DNA of 22,668 nt from Acidimicrobiia bacterium (GTDB lineage: Bacteria > Actinomycetota > Acidimicrobiia > Spongiisociales > JAHEDJ01). The position numbers and the translations under genes are program-made. Shown in pieces: positions 14,268 to 21,554 of the stretch; the first letter of the stretch is position 1, and each line of letters begins with the position of its first letter. The DNA is taken from assembly GCA_030598025.1 (NCBI GenBank), contig JAUVQS010000009.1, positions 1 to 22,668 on the forward strand. Reading direction: 5' to 3'. Under the pieces are notes generated by a model. That model did not search any database. It was not told the origin of the DNA and worked only from the letters and a program-made list of their open reading frames with translations.

Positions 14268-15284
14268 ATGGATTCCGTTCTCTTAGTTGTTCTTGTCCTA
14301 GTCGCGCTCGGCGTGGCGATAACGGTCGTCGTAGTCCGGCGCAGGTCGGCCCTTCCCTCGACGGAAGAACGGTCGTTGCCGGACGCCCGGAGCGAGCAGA
14401 GATCGCTCTCCGATCGCCTCGAGAAGACTCGACAAGCGCTCGGAGGCCGTCTGAAGGGACTCTTCAGCCGGGGACCCGTTGATGAGGATTTCTGGACCGG
14501 CCTCGAGGAAGCTCTGATTGCCGCCGATGTTGGGGTGCCGGCCACGACGCAGGTTGTCAATCGTGTGCGTGAGATCGGCCCTGCCGACGCGGCCGACGCC
14601 CGGGTGGCACTCCATGATGAGCTGTCGGCCATCCTGGCCGGCAGGGATCGCGATCTTCACCTCGGCGACGCTCCCAGTGTGGTCGTAGTGGTTGGCGTGA
14701 ATGGAGTTGGCAAGACGACCAGCATCGCCAAACTTGCCGCGCGAATGGAGAAATCGGGTTCTACTGCCCTCCTGGGAGCGGCGGACACATTCCGCGCTGC
14801 TGCCGACGCACAGCTGAAGACCTGGGCCGATCGGGTTGGAGTTGAGATCGTGTCGGGTCAACCAGGAGCCGACCCGGCTGCGGTTGCTTTCGATGCTTAT
14901 CAAGCAGCGCGAGCGCGCCGGCGGGACGTGGTGATCGTCGACACCGCCGGCCGGCTTCACTCAAAGCACAACCTCATGCAAGAACTCGGCAAGATTATTC
15001 GCGTGCTGGAGCGCGAAGCGGGCTCCGTTGATGAGATCTTGCTGGTGCTCGACGCAACCACCGGGCAGAACGGTCTGGCGCAGATCAAGCAGTTCACCGA
15101 CGTCGTGGGTGTGACCGGGATCGTTCTGGCGAAGCTCGACGGAACCGCCAAGGGTGGCATAGTTGTGGCGATCGAGCAGGACTACGGTGTGCCGGTGAAG
15201 TTCATCGGTGTAGGAGAAGGCGTGGAAGATCTGATCCCATTTGAACCCCAAGAGTTTGTCGATGCACTGCTGGCGGACGCATGA
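14268..15284 (+). CDS. ftsY: Signal recognition particle receptor FtsY
   Basis: FtsY is the membrane-bound SRP receptor GTPase that docks ribosomes making membrane proteins. The 338-residue protein has an N-terminal hydrophobic segment (about 4-23, VLLVVLVLVALGVAITVVVV) followed by RRR, a true anchor not found in E. coli FtsY, then a short charged linker (24-75), the helical N domain with DEDFWTGLEEALIAADVG, and the G domain: GVNGVGKTTSIAKLA (about 142), DTFRAAADAQL, DTAGR (about 225), AKLDGTAKGG, and the closing GVGEGVEDLIPFEPQEFVDALL. The linker is much shorter than the E. coli acidic A domain. It lies 11 nt after smc, and its stop overlaps the cdd ATG. Confidence 0.97.
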   Translation: MDSVLLVVLVLVALGVAITVVVVRRRSALPSTEERSLPDARSEQRSLSDRLEKTRQALGGRLKGLFSRGPVDEDFWTGLEEALIAADVGVPATTQVVNRVREIGPADAADARVALHDELSAILAGRDRDLHLGDAPSVVVVVGVNGVGKTTSIAKLAARMEKSGSTALLGAADTFRAAADAQLKTWADRVGVEIVSGQPGADPAAVAFDAYQAARARRRDVVIVDTAGRLHSKHNLMQELGKIIRVLEREAGSVDEILLVLDATTGQNGLAQIKQFTDVVGVTGIVLAKLDGTAKGGIVVAIEQDYGVPVKFIGVGEGVEDLIPFEPQEFVDALLADA

Positions 15285-15673
15285 GCACGTCAGAACTGGT
15301 TGATGGCGCTCGCAAGGCGGCTGAGAGGGCTTACGCTCCCTACAGCGGCTTCCGGGTCGGCTCGGTGGGTGTGGCAGATGATGGATCCCAATACACCGGC
15401 TCGAACGTAGAGAATGGGGCCTACGGTTCGGCTATCTGCGCTGAGGGCACCGCCATCAGCCAGGCGGTCTCTTCAGGCGCTCGCAAGATCTCCACGGTGG
15501 CGGTCGCGTGCATTGACGCAGACTCGGTTGACAACGCCTATCCGTGCGGCAACTGCCGTCAGCTCATGAACGAGTTCGGGGTTGAGAAGGTCATCGTCAC
15601 CGCCGGATCGGGCGAGGTACGCGAACACACATTCGAGGAATTGTTCCCGCACGGCTTCAAACTGGAGACCTAG
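15281..15673 (+). CDS. cdd: Cytidine deaminase
   Basis: Cytidine deaminase turns cytidine and deoxycytidine into uridine and deoxyuridine for salvage. The 130-residue protein is of the short tetrameric class. It has APYSGFRVG, the substrate stretch NVENGAYGSAICAEG (42-56) with catalytic Glu55, and PCGNCRQ (88-94). Zinc ligands are Cys53, Cys89 and Cys92. Position 56 is Gly, where the Bacillus enzyme has an Arg (CAER) that tempers the three thiolates; other actinobacterial enzymes also lack this Arg. The ATG overlaps the ftsY stop (ATGA), so it is coupled to an unrelated gene. The other pyrimidine salvage genes lie 2-6 kb away on the opposite strand. Confidence 0.93.
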   Translation: MSTSELVDGARKAAERAYAPYSGFRVGSVGVADDGSQYTGSNVENGAYGSAICAEGTAISQAVSSGARKISTVAVACIDADSVDNAYPCGNCRQLMNEFGVEKVIVTAGSGEVREHTFEELFPHGFKLET

Positions 15674-15814
15674 CGGGCAGCAAGCGTCGAAACCTCTAGC
15701 CCGACACTCTCATGTCATTCTCGGGACCCCGTTTTCGTGACGTGCTCCGCCGGTTGCAGTGTCGCTTTGCGCGATATGCCAGACGCATCTGATGTTCGGG
15801 AACTTGGTTCAAAC

Positions 15815-16006
15815 GTGCTCTCCCGCTTGCGAGGGAACTGGCTCGCTGCGAAGCAGCGAGATGGCGGAGCCGGACTGAGGGGGTGTTGCAGCCGAACAGC
15901 CTTGTTCCTGTTGGATGTTGTCCGGCTCCCCCCTCCAACCTGCTCCGCAGGAGCGGGCCAACTCACCCCAGCCAATGCTGGTGCAGGACGTTTGGGGCGC
16001 CAGGTG
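15815..16006 (+). repeat. Structured intergenic repeat, copy 2
   Basis: About 192 bp, same orientation as copy 1 (785-959). Stems are kept: CTCCCGC/GCGAGGGAG, CCTGCTCC/GGAGCGGG (one G-T pair in place of copy 1's fully paired stem), and CCAGC/GCTGG with a CAAT loop instead of TAGC. Where copy 1 has a GTCCGGC/GCCGGAC hairpin, this copy has a different one, CTCGCTGC-GAA-GCAGCGAG, which accounts for the extra length. A longer-range pair, GGAGCCGGAC (15866-15875) with GTCCGGCTCC (15920-15929), could close the middle. The 140 bp between the cdd stop and this element hold nothing I recognise. Confidence 0.75.
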
Positions 16007-16018
16007 CCATCACGCGAA

Positions 16019-16042
16019 GGGGCCCCTTCGAGAAGGGGCCCC
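16019..16042. terminator. Strong hairpin between convergent cdd and etfA
   Basis: GGGGCCCCTT (16019-16028) pairs perfectly with AAGGGGCCCC (16033-16042) around CGAG. It lies 22 nt past the etfA stop (minus strand) and at the end of the gap after cdd, so it is well placed to end transcription from either side. Neither flank has a clear T-run, so it would be a hairpin-only terminator. Confidence 0.55.
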
Positions 16043-16063
16043 GGCATTCTCAGAAGGTCTCGC

Positions 16064-17020
16064 CTAGCGGTTGCTGAGCGCCTCGATCAGTTTCGGGAGG
16101 ACCTTGTGCAGGTCGCCGACGATTCCGAGGTCCGAGATCCCTAAGATCGGAGCCTCTTCGTCCTTATAGATGGCAATGATGACCTTCGAGTCCTTCATAC
16201 CTACAAGGTGCTGCATGGCCCCGGAGACACCCGCGGCGATGTAGACGTCTGGCTTGACCGTCTTGCCGGTTTGACCCACCTGCTTGGAATACGGGACCCA
16301 CCCGGCATCGACGATCGCACGGGTGGCGCCGGTCGCGGCACCGAGTTTCATGGCTAGCTCATTGATGACTGCAAAGCCTTCCTCGGCCCCGATACCTCGT
16401 CCGGCGGCTACCACTATGGCGGCCTCTTCGAGCTTGGGACCCTCTAGGCGCTCCGCGTGGCTGGCAGTGACTCTTGCGGACCCGGAATGGCCGACATCCG
16501 GCATCGCAACGCTCTCGACTTCGGGTGCGCCTCCGCCCGACTCTTCGGCTACGAACGCTTTCGCCCTGGCGATTACCAGATATGGTGCGTCACTTTCGAA
16601 AGTCGTGTCCACCAGCGTCATTCCACCGAAGATCTCGTTGGTCACGGTTACCGCGCCACCGTCGACTGAGATCTCAGTCGCGTTCGAGAGGATCGTCTTG
16701 CCCATCCGGGCGCTGAGACGGCCGGCGATGTCGCGATCGGTGTAAGTGAGGCCGAACAGAATGAGATCGGGGGAGTGTTGTCCCGCCAGGTCGGCAATCG
16801 CCGCCGCCGCCGAAGCGGTGGGGAGCAAATCGGAAGGCGCCATGTGGAACACCTTGGACGCTCCGTGAGCACCGAGTGCCGCAAAATGCTCGTCAGATCC
16901 AGCACCGAGGTACAAGGCAGCCAGTTCGCCTCCGAACGCCCTCGCCTTCGTCAGCAATTCGAGTCCGACGGTGGCCGGTCCCTCTTCAGTTTCTTCTACG
17001 AAGACCCATGTCGTAGCCAT
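16064..17020 (-). CDS. etfA: Electron transfer flavoprotein subunit alpha
   Basis: EtfA, with EtfB, forms the FAD-holding heterodimer that carries electrons from acyl-CoA and other dehydrogenases to the membrane ETF-quinone route. The 318-residue protein has an N-terminal nucleotide-binding-like domain (1-190) and the C-terminal FAD domain. The latter carries AAGRGIGAEEGF (about 205-216), LAMKLGAATGATRAIVDAGW, QVGQTGKTVKPDVYIAAGVSGA, QHLVGMKDSKVIIAIYKD and DLGIVGDLHKVLP, the family's FAD contacts. It starts one base after the etfB stop, so the two are one operon. A strong hairpin follows the stop. Confidence 0.97.
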   Translation of the reverse strand: MATTWVFVEETEEGPATVGLELLTKARAFGGELAALYLGAGSDEHFAALGAHGASKVFHMAPSDLLPTASAAAAIADLAGQHSPDLILFGLTYTDRDIAGRLSARMGKTILSNATEISVDGGAVTVTNEIFGGMTLVDTTFESDAPYLVIARAKAFVAEESGGGAPEVESVAMPDVGHSGSARVTASHAERLEGPKLEEAAIVVAAGRGIGAEEGFAVINELAMKLGAATGATRAIVDAGWVPYSKQVGQTGKTVKPDVYIAAGVSGAMQHLVGMKDSKVIIAIYKDEEAPILGISDLGIVGDLHKVLPKLIEALSNR

Positions 17021-17021
17021 A

Positions 17022-17780
17022 TCAGATCACCTTCGCCTGTTCAAGCAGCGCAACGATCTTGAGATGAGCTTCGCCGTCGTCTTCGATCAGCTCTCCTGAA
17101 GCCCGTTCCGGTGCCGGACGGATGCTCACGATCTTCTGCTTCGTGGCGACGTCAACGCCGAGGTCGCCGGCAGTCACCGTGTCGACCGGCTTCGATTTCG
17201 CCTGCATGATCCCCTTGAAAGTGGGGTAGCGCGGCTCAACTGCGCCGGCCGTGACACTGACCAACGCAGGGGAGGGTGACTCGACCTCGTCATAACCGGT
17301 TTGGGTCTGGCGTTCGATCTTCACCGTGTCGCCTTCTACGGCAACTTTCTTGGCGAAAGTCAATGCTGGAACTTCGAGAAGTTCCGCGAGTTGCTGCGGG
17401 AGGATTCCGGCGTAACCGTCGGTCGACTCCGTTCCGGCGATAACGAGATCGAAACCTTCTCGCTTGATTGCCGCGGCAAGCACACCGGCGGTGGCGAGTG
17501 AATCAGATCCTTGCAGAGATGCATCATCCACTATGACGGCCTTGTCGGCACCCATCGCGAGGGCCTGGCGGATACCTTGCAGGTTCCCACTTGGGCCCAT
17601 CGAGATCAGCGTGACCGTCCCCTCAGTTTGCTCTGCGAGTTGCAGGCCTATCTCGACGCCGTAGCGGTCGGTGTCATCCAGCACCTGGTCGGTGGGACGG
17701 ACCACGAAATGCGTTTCGGGGTCGAGATCGTAAGGGGAGGCCGGGTCGGGGATCTGCTTGACGCAGACGGCGACTCTCAT
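17022..17780 (-). CDS. etfB: Electron transfer flavoprotein subunit beta
   Basis: This is the partner of EtfA, binding AMP and shaping the FAD site. The 252-residue product starts MRVAVCVKQIPDP, as in the family, and has LDPETHFVVRPTDQVLDDTDRYGVEIGLQL (about 19-48), SMGPSGNLQGIRQALAMGADKAV, IAGTESTDGYAGILPQQLAELL, and the EtfB signature region from VKIERQTQTGYDEVES through PALVSVTAGAVEPRYPTFKGIM. I chose ATG 17780 because AAGGAG lies 6 nt upstream and the family begins at this residue; an in-frame extension to 17957 would run into punA and is not EtfB-like. No dehydrogenase or ETF-quinone reductase gene is in the window. Confidence 0.96.
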   Translation of the reverse strand: MRVAVCVKQIPDPASPYDLDPETHFVVRPTDQVLDDTDRYGVEIGLQLAEQTEGTVTLISMGPSGNLQGIRQALAMGADKAVIVDDASLQGSDSLATAGVLAAAIKREGFDLVIAGTESTDGYAGILPQQLAELLEVPALTFAKKVAVEGDTVKIERQTQTGYDEVESPSPALVSVTAGAVEPRYPTFKGIMQAKSKPVDTVTAGDLGVDVATKQKIVSIRPAPERASGELIEDDGEAHLKIVALLEQAKVI

Positions 17781-17799
17781 TCGACGCTCCTTCGCGTTT

Positions 17800-17848
17800 G
17801 TTATATGTGAACCGATGCTAACAATTGCTCGTGTGGGATCGACAATTG
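17800..17848 (-). promoter_or_regulatory. etfB promoter region with a duplicated ACAATTG site
   Basis: On the minus strand TATAAC (17800-17805) is a likely -10 box, giving a start close to 17793 just before AAGGAG. Upstream, ACAATTG occurs at 17821-17827 and 17842-17848 (plus strand), 21 bp apart or two helical turns, and each contains the palindrome CAATTG. This layout suits a dimeric regulator, but none is identified. Confidence 0.4.
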
Positions 17849-17874
17849 GCTCCCCGGTGGCGTTTGACGCCCGA

Positions 17875-18696
17875 TCAGGCGAGGCGGGGGAGGAGGGCGT
17901 CCAGTAAGCCCGTGAATCGTTCCCGAGCTGTATCGGCCGTCTCCTGTACCTCTTCATGGGAGAGCGGCACAGGGGAAATCCCCGCGGCCAGATTGGTCAC
18001 CAGCGAGATGGCGATGACCCTGGCACCCATGTGGCGGGCGGCAATCGTTTCGGGAACCGTGGACATGCCGACCATGTCGGCTCCCAGGCGTCGCGCCATT
18101 TGGACCTCGGCCGGTGTCTCGTAGGTGGGGCCGGTGAACCAGGCGTATACCCCCTCCCGAAGCTCGACGTCGACCCCCGCCGCCACCTCGTGAGCAATGC
18201 GTCTGAGGTCGGGATCGTAAGCAGCGCTGAGGTCCGGGAAACGGCTTCCGAGTCGGTCGTCGTTCGGTCCGAACAGAGGGTTCTGGCCCGTGAGGTTGAG
18301 GTGATCGCTCAGTAGGGCGAGGTCGCCTGCCTCGAAATCGTCTCCGCATCCACCACTGGCATTTGTGAGCAGGACTGTTCCGGCGCCGGCGGCGATGGCC
18401 GCTCTGACTGCAAAAACCACTTGCTCGAGTCCGTGACCCTCGTAGAAGTGAGCGCGGCCGGCGAGAATCAAGATCGGGATGCCCTCCATCTCAACCGAGT
18501 AGACCGTGCCGGCATGACCGGCGACCTTCGGTACTGGAAAGCCCGGTATGTCAGCGTAGGGAATGGCCGTGGCCCCCGGCAGGTGTTCGGCGTAGCTGCT
18601 CAGTCCCGAGCCGAGGATGGCTACGACGGTGTGTCCCGGACGCCCGCTCAGCCTCTTGATGGCGCCGGCTGCGGCCTGGATGGCGTGGTAGCTCAC
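17875..18696 (-). CDS. punA: Purine nucleoside phosphorylase (trimeric class I)
   Basis: The enzyme splits purine (deoxy)nucleosides with phosphate into free base and (deoxy)ribose-1-phosphate. The 273-residue protein carries AILGSGLSSYAEHL (27-39), GHAGTVYSV with phosphate-site His61, AGRAHFYEGH (79-88; Arg81, His83, Glu86), TNASGG (111-116), TGPTYETPAE (188-197), MVGMSTVPE (208-216) and TNLAAG (234-239). Asn235 sits where class I enzymes hold the Asn that selects 6-oxopurines, so inosine and guanosine are the expected substrates. The GTG start overlaps the deoA stop (GTGA). It is the last gene of a deoB-deoA-punA group. Confidence 0.95.
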   Translation of the reverse strand: MSYHAIQAAAGAIKRLSGRPGHTVVAILGSGLSSYAEHLPGATAIPYADIPGFPVPKVAGHAGTVYSVEMEGIPILILAGRAHFYEGHGLEQVVFAVRAAIAAGAGTVLLTNASGGCGDDFEAGDLALLSDHLNLTGQNPLFGPNDDRLGSRFPDLSAAYDPDLRRIAHEVAAGVDVELREGVYAWFTGPTYETPAEVQMARRLGADMVGMSTVPETIAARHMGARVIAISLVTNLAAGISPVPLSHEEVQETADTARERFTGLLDALLPRLA

Positions 18697-20006
18697 CTCT
18701 GGCTCCCGATTCGCTCCGCGATGAGTTGCGGCGCCTCGACCGGCGACTCAGAAATCTCCCATGCAGAGGTGATTAGTGGTGTCGCGATCCCGCGTGCGTA
18801 CGCGTCGTTCCAGTGAATCTTGGCAAGAACGTCACCTTTCTCGACATGATCGCCAACTTTGGCCTGGACCGTGACGCCGACCGCCGGGTCGATGTTGTCC
18901 TCCTTGCGCTCTCTGCCGGCACCAAGGCGCATTGCCCCGACTCCTATCGATAGGGCATCGCACCGTGCTACCCATCCTGATTCGGGTGCTTCTAGCGTGT
19001 CGGTGTTGTAGGCAGTAGGAAGCAACTCGGGGTTCTCGAGAACCTGAGCATCACCCCCCTGTGCGGTGACTATCTCGGCAAACTTTTCCATGGCTCGACC
19101 GGTCGCAACCGCCTCTTCGAGCAGGGTCCGACCCTCTTCGACGGAGGAGGCCACCTCGCCCATCACCAGCATCTCCGCCCCGAGTACGTAGGTGAGTTCG
19201 GTGATGTCGGCCGGTCCTTCACCGCGGAGAGTATCGATCGATTCGCGAATCTCAGAAGCGTTACCCACCTCGCGTCCGAGAGGCTGGCTCATGTCGGTCA
19301 GCAGCGCCACTACACGAGTTCCCCGTAGGTCTCCAATCTCGACCATCGTCTCCGCCAGCCGGCGTGCCCGATCGATTTCCTCCATGAAGGCGCCCGGTCC
19401 GAATTTTACGTCGAGAACCAGACCGTCCAGATCTTCCGCCAGCTTCTTGGACATGATGGATGAGGCAATCAGCGGAATGGCCGGCACCGTTCCGGTGGCG
19501 TCACGCAGCGCGTAGAGCTTCCGATCGGCCGGAACGAGATGCTCCGACTGGCCGCCGAGTACGACACCATGCTCGGCTAGGAGAATGGCAAACTGGTCGG
19601 CGCTGAAGCCCGTCCTGAATCCGGGAATCGTCTCGAGTTTGTCGAGTGTTCCGCCGGTGTGTCCCAGGCCACGACCACTCATCATTGGGATCTTGACGCC
19701 GCAGGCGCCCACCATCGGTGCAAGCGGAATCGAGATCTTGTCGCCCACTCCACCTGTTGAGTGTTTGTCCACCTTGCAGCCCGCGATGTCCGAGAGTTCG
19801 AGAACCTCACCGGAGGTCAGCATGGCCTCGGTCCAGACCGTGAGGTCCTCACCATTGAGGCCGTGGATGAAGATCGCCATCAGCATCGCCGACATCTGGT
19901 AGTCGGCAACGGTCCCGGCGGTGTATTCCGTGATCAGCCATCTGATTTCGTTGCCGGTGAGTGTTCCACCGTCGCGTTTTCGTTCGATGAGTTCGACGGC
20001 GGTCAT
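18693..20006 (-). CDS. deoA: Thymidine/pyrimidine-nucleoside phosphorylase
   Basis: The enzyme converts thymidine, deoxyuridine or uridine plus phosphate to base and pentose-1-phosphate. The 437-residue product has the N-terminal helical domain (MTAVELIERKRDGG...), KHSTGGVGDK (81-90, phosphate site), the family signature SGRGLGHTGGTLDKLE (110-125), and SSIMSKKLAEDLDGLVLDVKFGPGAFM. I chose ATG 20006, which follows GGAGG by 7 nt and overlaps the deoB stop (ATGA); an in-frame extension to 20066 lies inside deoB. The length suits both thymidine phosphorylase (DeoA) and pyrimidine nucleoside phosphorylase (Pdp). I cannot separate the two by eye, so substrate range is open. Confidence 0.93.
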   Translation of the reverse strand: MTAVELIERKRDGGTLTGNEIRWLITEYTAGTVADYQMSAMLMAIFIHGLNGEDLTVWTEAMLTSGEVLELSDIAGCKVDKHSTGGVGDKISIPLAPMVGACGVKIPMMSGRGLGHTGGTLDKLETIPGFRTGFSADQFAILLAEHGVVLGGQSEHLVPADRKLYALRDATGTVPAIPLIASSIMSKKLAEDLDGLVLDVKFGPGAFMEEIDRARRLAETMVEIGDLRGTRVVALLTDMSQPLGREVGNASEIRESIDTLRGEGPADITELTYVLGAEMLVMGEVASSVEEGRTLLEEAVATGRAMEKFAEIVTAQGGDAQVLENPELLPTAYNTDTLEAPESGWVARCDALSIGVGAMRLGAGRERKEDNIDPAVGVTVQAKVGDHVEKGDVLAKIHWNDAYARGIATPLITSAWEISESPVEAPQLIAERIGSQR

Positions 20007-21172
20007 GAGATGTCCTCCAGGAACGATGTACCAGCCGGAGGGGCGGGTATCCCAAAACCGTCGCAAACCGTGGCCGCCACGTCTGCATAAGTCGATCGGA
20101 TTCCCAGGTCGACACCGGCGGCTTCCAGACCTGCAACCAGAAGCGGGACAAACTCACGGGTGTGGTCGGTGCTGCCGTCGGTGGGGTCGTTGCCGTGGTC
20201 GGCGGCGAAGATCAGCAGATCACGTGGGCCCAGACTTCCGGTGAGTCGGGGGAGGAAGCTGTCGATGACTTTTAGCCCGGCGGCATATCCCTCCGGGTTC
20301 TCACGGTGCCCATAGACCATGTCGAGATCGACGAGGTTGGCCATAATCAATCCTCTTTCCATTTCCTCGAGTGCGCGCAAGGTGTGTTCGAGTCCATCCG
20401 TATCTCCCTCGGTGTGCACGGCTCGGTCGAGGCCTCGCCCCGTGAAGAGATCTTCGATCTTGCCGACTCCGAACGTTGGTATTCCCTGCTCCTGAGCGAT
20501 ATCCAGCATTGTTGGAGCGTGAGGTGGCAGTGCGAAGTCCTGTCGTTCGTAGGTGCGCCGGAAGGATCCGAGTTCGCCTTCGAAGGGGCGGGCGATGATC
20601 CGACCGATGCGATAATCATTGCAGTGTTTGCGTGCGATCCTGCAGACGCGATAGAGCTCTTCGAGAGGGACCACGTCCTTGTGCGCGGCGATCTGAAACA
20701 CGGAGTCCGCCGAGGTATAGAGAATCAACTCACCAGTCTCGATATGCCTGGGTCCTAGGTCCTCGATGATGACGGTGCCTGATGCGGCGTAGTTGCCGAA
20801 GAACTTGTGTCCGGACTCCTCTTCGACTGCTTCGATGAGACTGTCCGGGAACCCGGTGTCGGTGAAGGTGGCGTCGGCTTCCTCGGTGATCACTCCGGCG
20901 ATTTCCCAGTGACCGGTCGTGGAATCCTTGCCGGCGCTGGCTTCGGCGAGGCGGCCAAAGCCCATCGTCGGTGACTCTGCGGAGGGAATGCCCAGAAGAG
21001 CACCGTGGAGATTGCCGAGGCCGGCCGCCTGGAAATTGGGAAGATCGAGGCCGCCGACGGCTTGGGCGGTATGACCGAGAGTGTCGGAACCCTCGTCTCC
21101 GTAATCAGGGGCGTCGGGGGCCTCGCCCACACCACACGAATCCATGACTATGACGATCGCTCGATCGAGCAC
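20003..21172 (-). CDS. deoB: Phosphopentomutase
   Basis: DeoB moves phosphate between C1 and C5 of ribose or deoxyribose, linking the two phosphorylases next to it to the pentose-phosphate route. The 389-residue alkaline-phosphatase-fold enzyme has the metal site VIVMDSCGVGEAPDA (Asp11), GSDTLGHTA, the GKDSTTGHWE motif (81-90) with the phosphorylated Thr at 85, and FAADHGNDPTDGSTDHTRE near the end with further metal ligands. GTG 21172 is preceded by AAAAGGAG at 4 nt. It heads the deoB-deoA-punA group. No deoC aldolase or repressor is in the window. Confidence 0.96.
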   Translation of the reverse strand: MLDRAIVIVMDSCGVGEAPDAPDYGDEGSDTLGHTAQAVGGLDLPNFQAAGLGNLHGALLGIPSAESPTMGFGRLAEASAGKDSTTGHWEIAGVITEEADATFTDTGFPDSLIEAVEEESGHKFFGNYAASGTVIIEDLGPRHIETGELILYTSADSVFQIAAHKDVVPLEELYRVCRIARKHCNDYRIGRIIARPFEGELGSFRRTYERQDFALPPHAPTMLDIAQEQGIPTFGVGKIEDLFTGRGLDRAVHTEGDTDGLEHTLRALEEMERGLIMANLVDLDMVYGHRENPEGYAAGLKVIDSFLPRLTGSLGPRDLLIFAADHGNDPTDGSTDHTREFVPLLVAGLEAAGVDLGIRSTYADVAATVCDGFGIPAPPAGTSFLEDIS

Positions 21173-21232
21173 GTAGCTCCTTTTGGTTTGTGTCAGTATG
21201 GCCGAAGCTACTCAGGCCGGGTGGCCACGTAC

Positions 21233-21499
21233 CTACCGGCTCTTGGCCACTTTTCCGTTGCGCAGTTCAACGCCCTCGGAACGGAGGAGCTCGGCGTGGC
21301 GCTCCTCGAGGCCGGGTACGAGGCGACCCGACGAGGCGACCACTCGCCACCAGGGGAGTCCGGTGCTCTTGCGGAGGTAGTTGCCGACCGCGCGAGCGGC
21401 GCCTGGTCGCCCAGCCTGGGCCGCCACTTCGCCATATGTCACGACCTCGCCGGGAGCCAGCCCAAGCAGGATCTCGCCGATCTGGTCCTCGAAGTTCAT
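21233..21499 (-). CDS. Alkyltransferase-like protein (ATL, MGMT-like DNA-binding domain without the Cys)
   Basis: The 88-residue protein is the MGMT-type DNA-binding domain alone: GEVVTYGEVAAQAG (17-30), the Arg-finger segment RPGAARAVGNYLRK (31-44), and PWWRVVASSGRL (49-60). MGMT enzymes have PCHR here; this protein has Trp50 in place of the alkyl-accepting Cys and Trp51 in place of His, so it cannot transfer an alkyl group. Known ATLs bind O6-alkylguanine, flip and bend it, and pass it to nucleotide excision repair. I chose ATG 21499 because the domain starts there; a longer frame from 21619 would overlap upp and is not conserved. No Shine-Dalgarno is seen. TAGCCT (21507-21512) ends 7 nt before the ATG, as in leaderless genes. 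It lies between upp and deoB. Confidence 0.86.
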   Translation of the reverse strand: MNFEDQIGEILLGLAPGEVVTYGEVAAQAGRPGAARAVGNYLRKSTGLPWWRVVASSGRLVPGLEERHAELLRSEGVELRNGKVAKSR

Positions 21500-21506
21500 G
21501 ACGGAA

Positions 21507-21512
21507 AGGCTA
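21507..21512 (-). promoter_or_regulatory. Candidate -10 box of the ATL gene, leaderless
   Basis: On the minus strand TAGCCT ends 7 nt before the ATG at 21499, and no ribosome-binding site is present. This would give the ATL gene its own promoter, independent of upp. Confidence 0.35.
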
Positions 21513-21554
21513 GGCCGCTTGATCTGCTTGATGTTTCCGACCGTCGTACCTGGA

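Noticed and set aside
15715..16144. Short proteins on both strands in the cdd-etfA gap
   Set aside because: They lie on the structured repeat and the terminator hairpin. Similar low-complexity peptides appear at the other repeat copy, as expected from repeated DNA.
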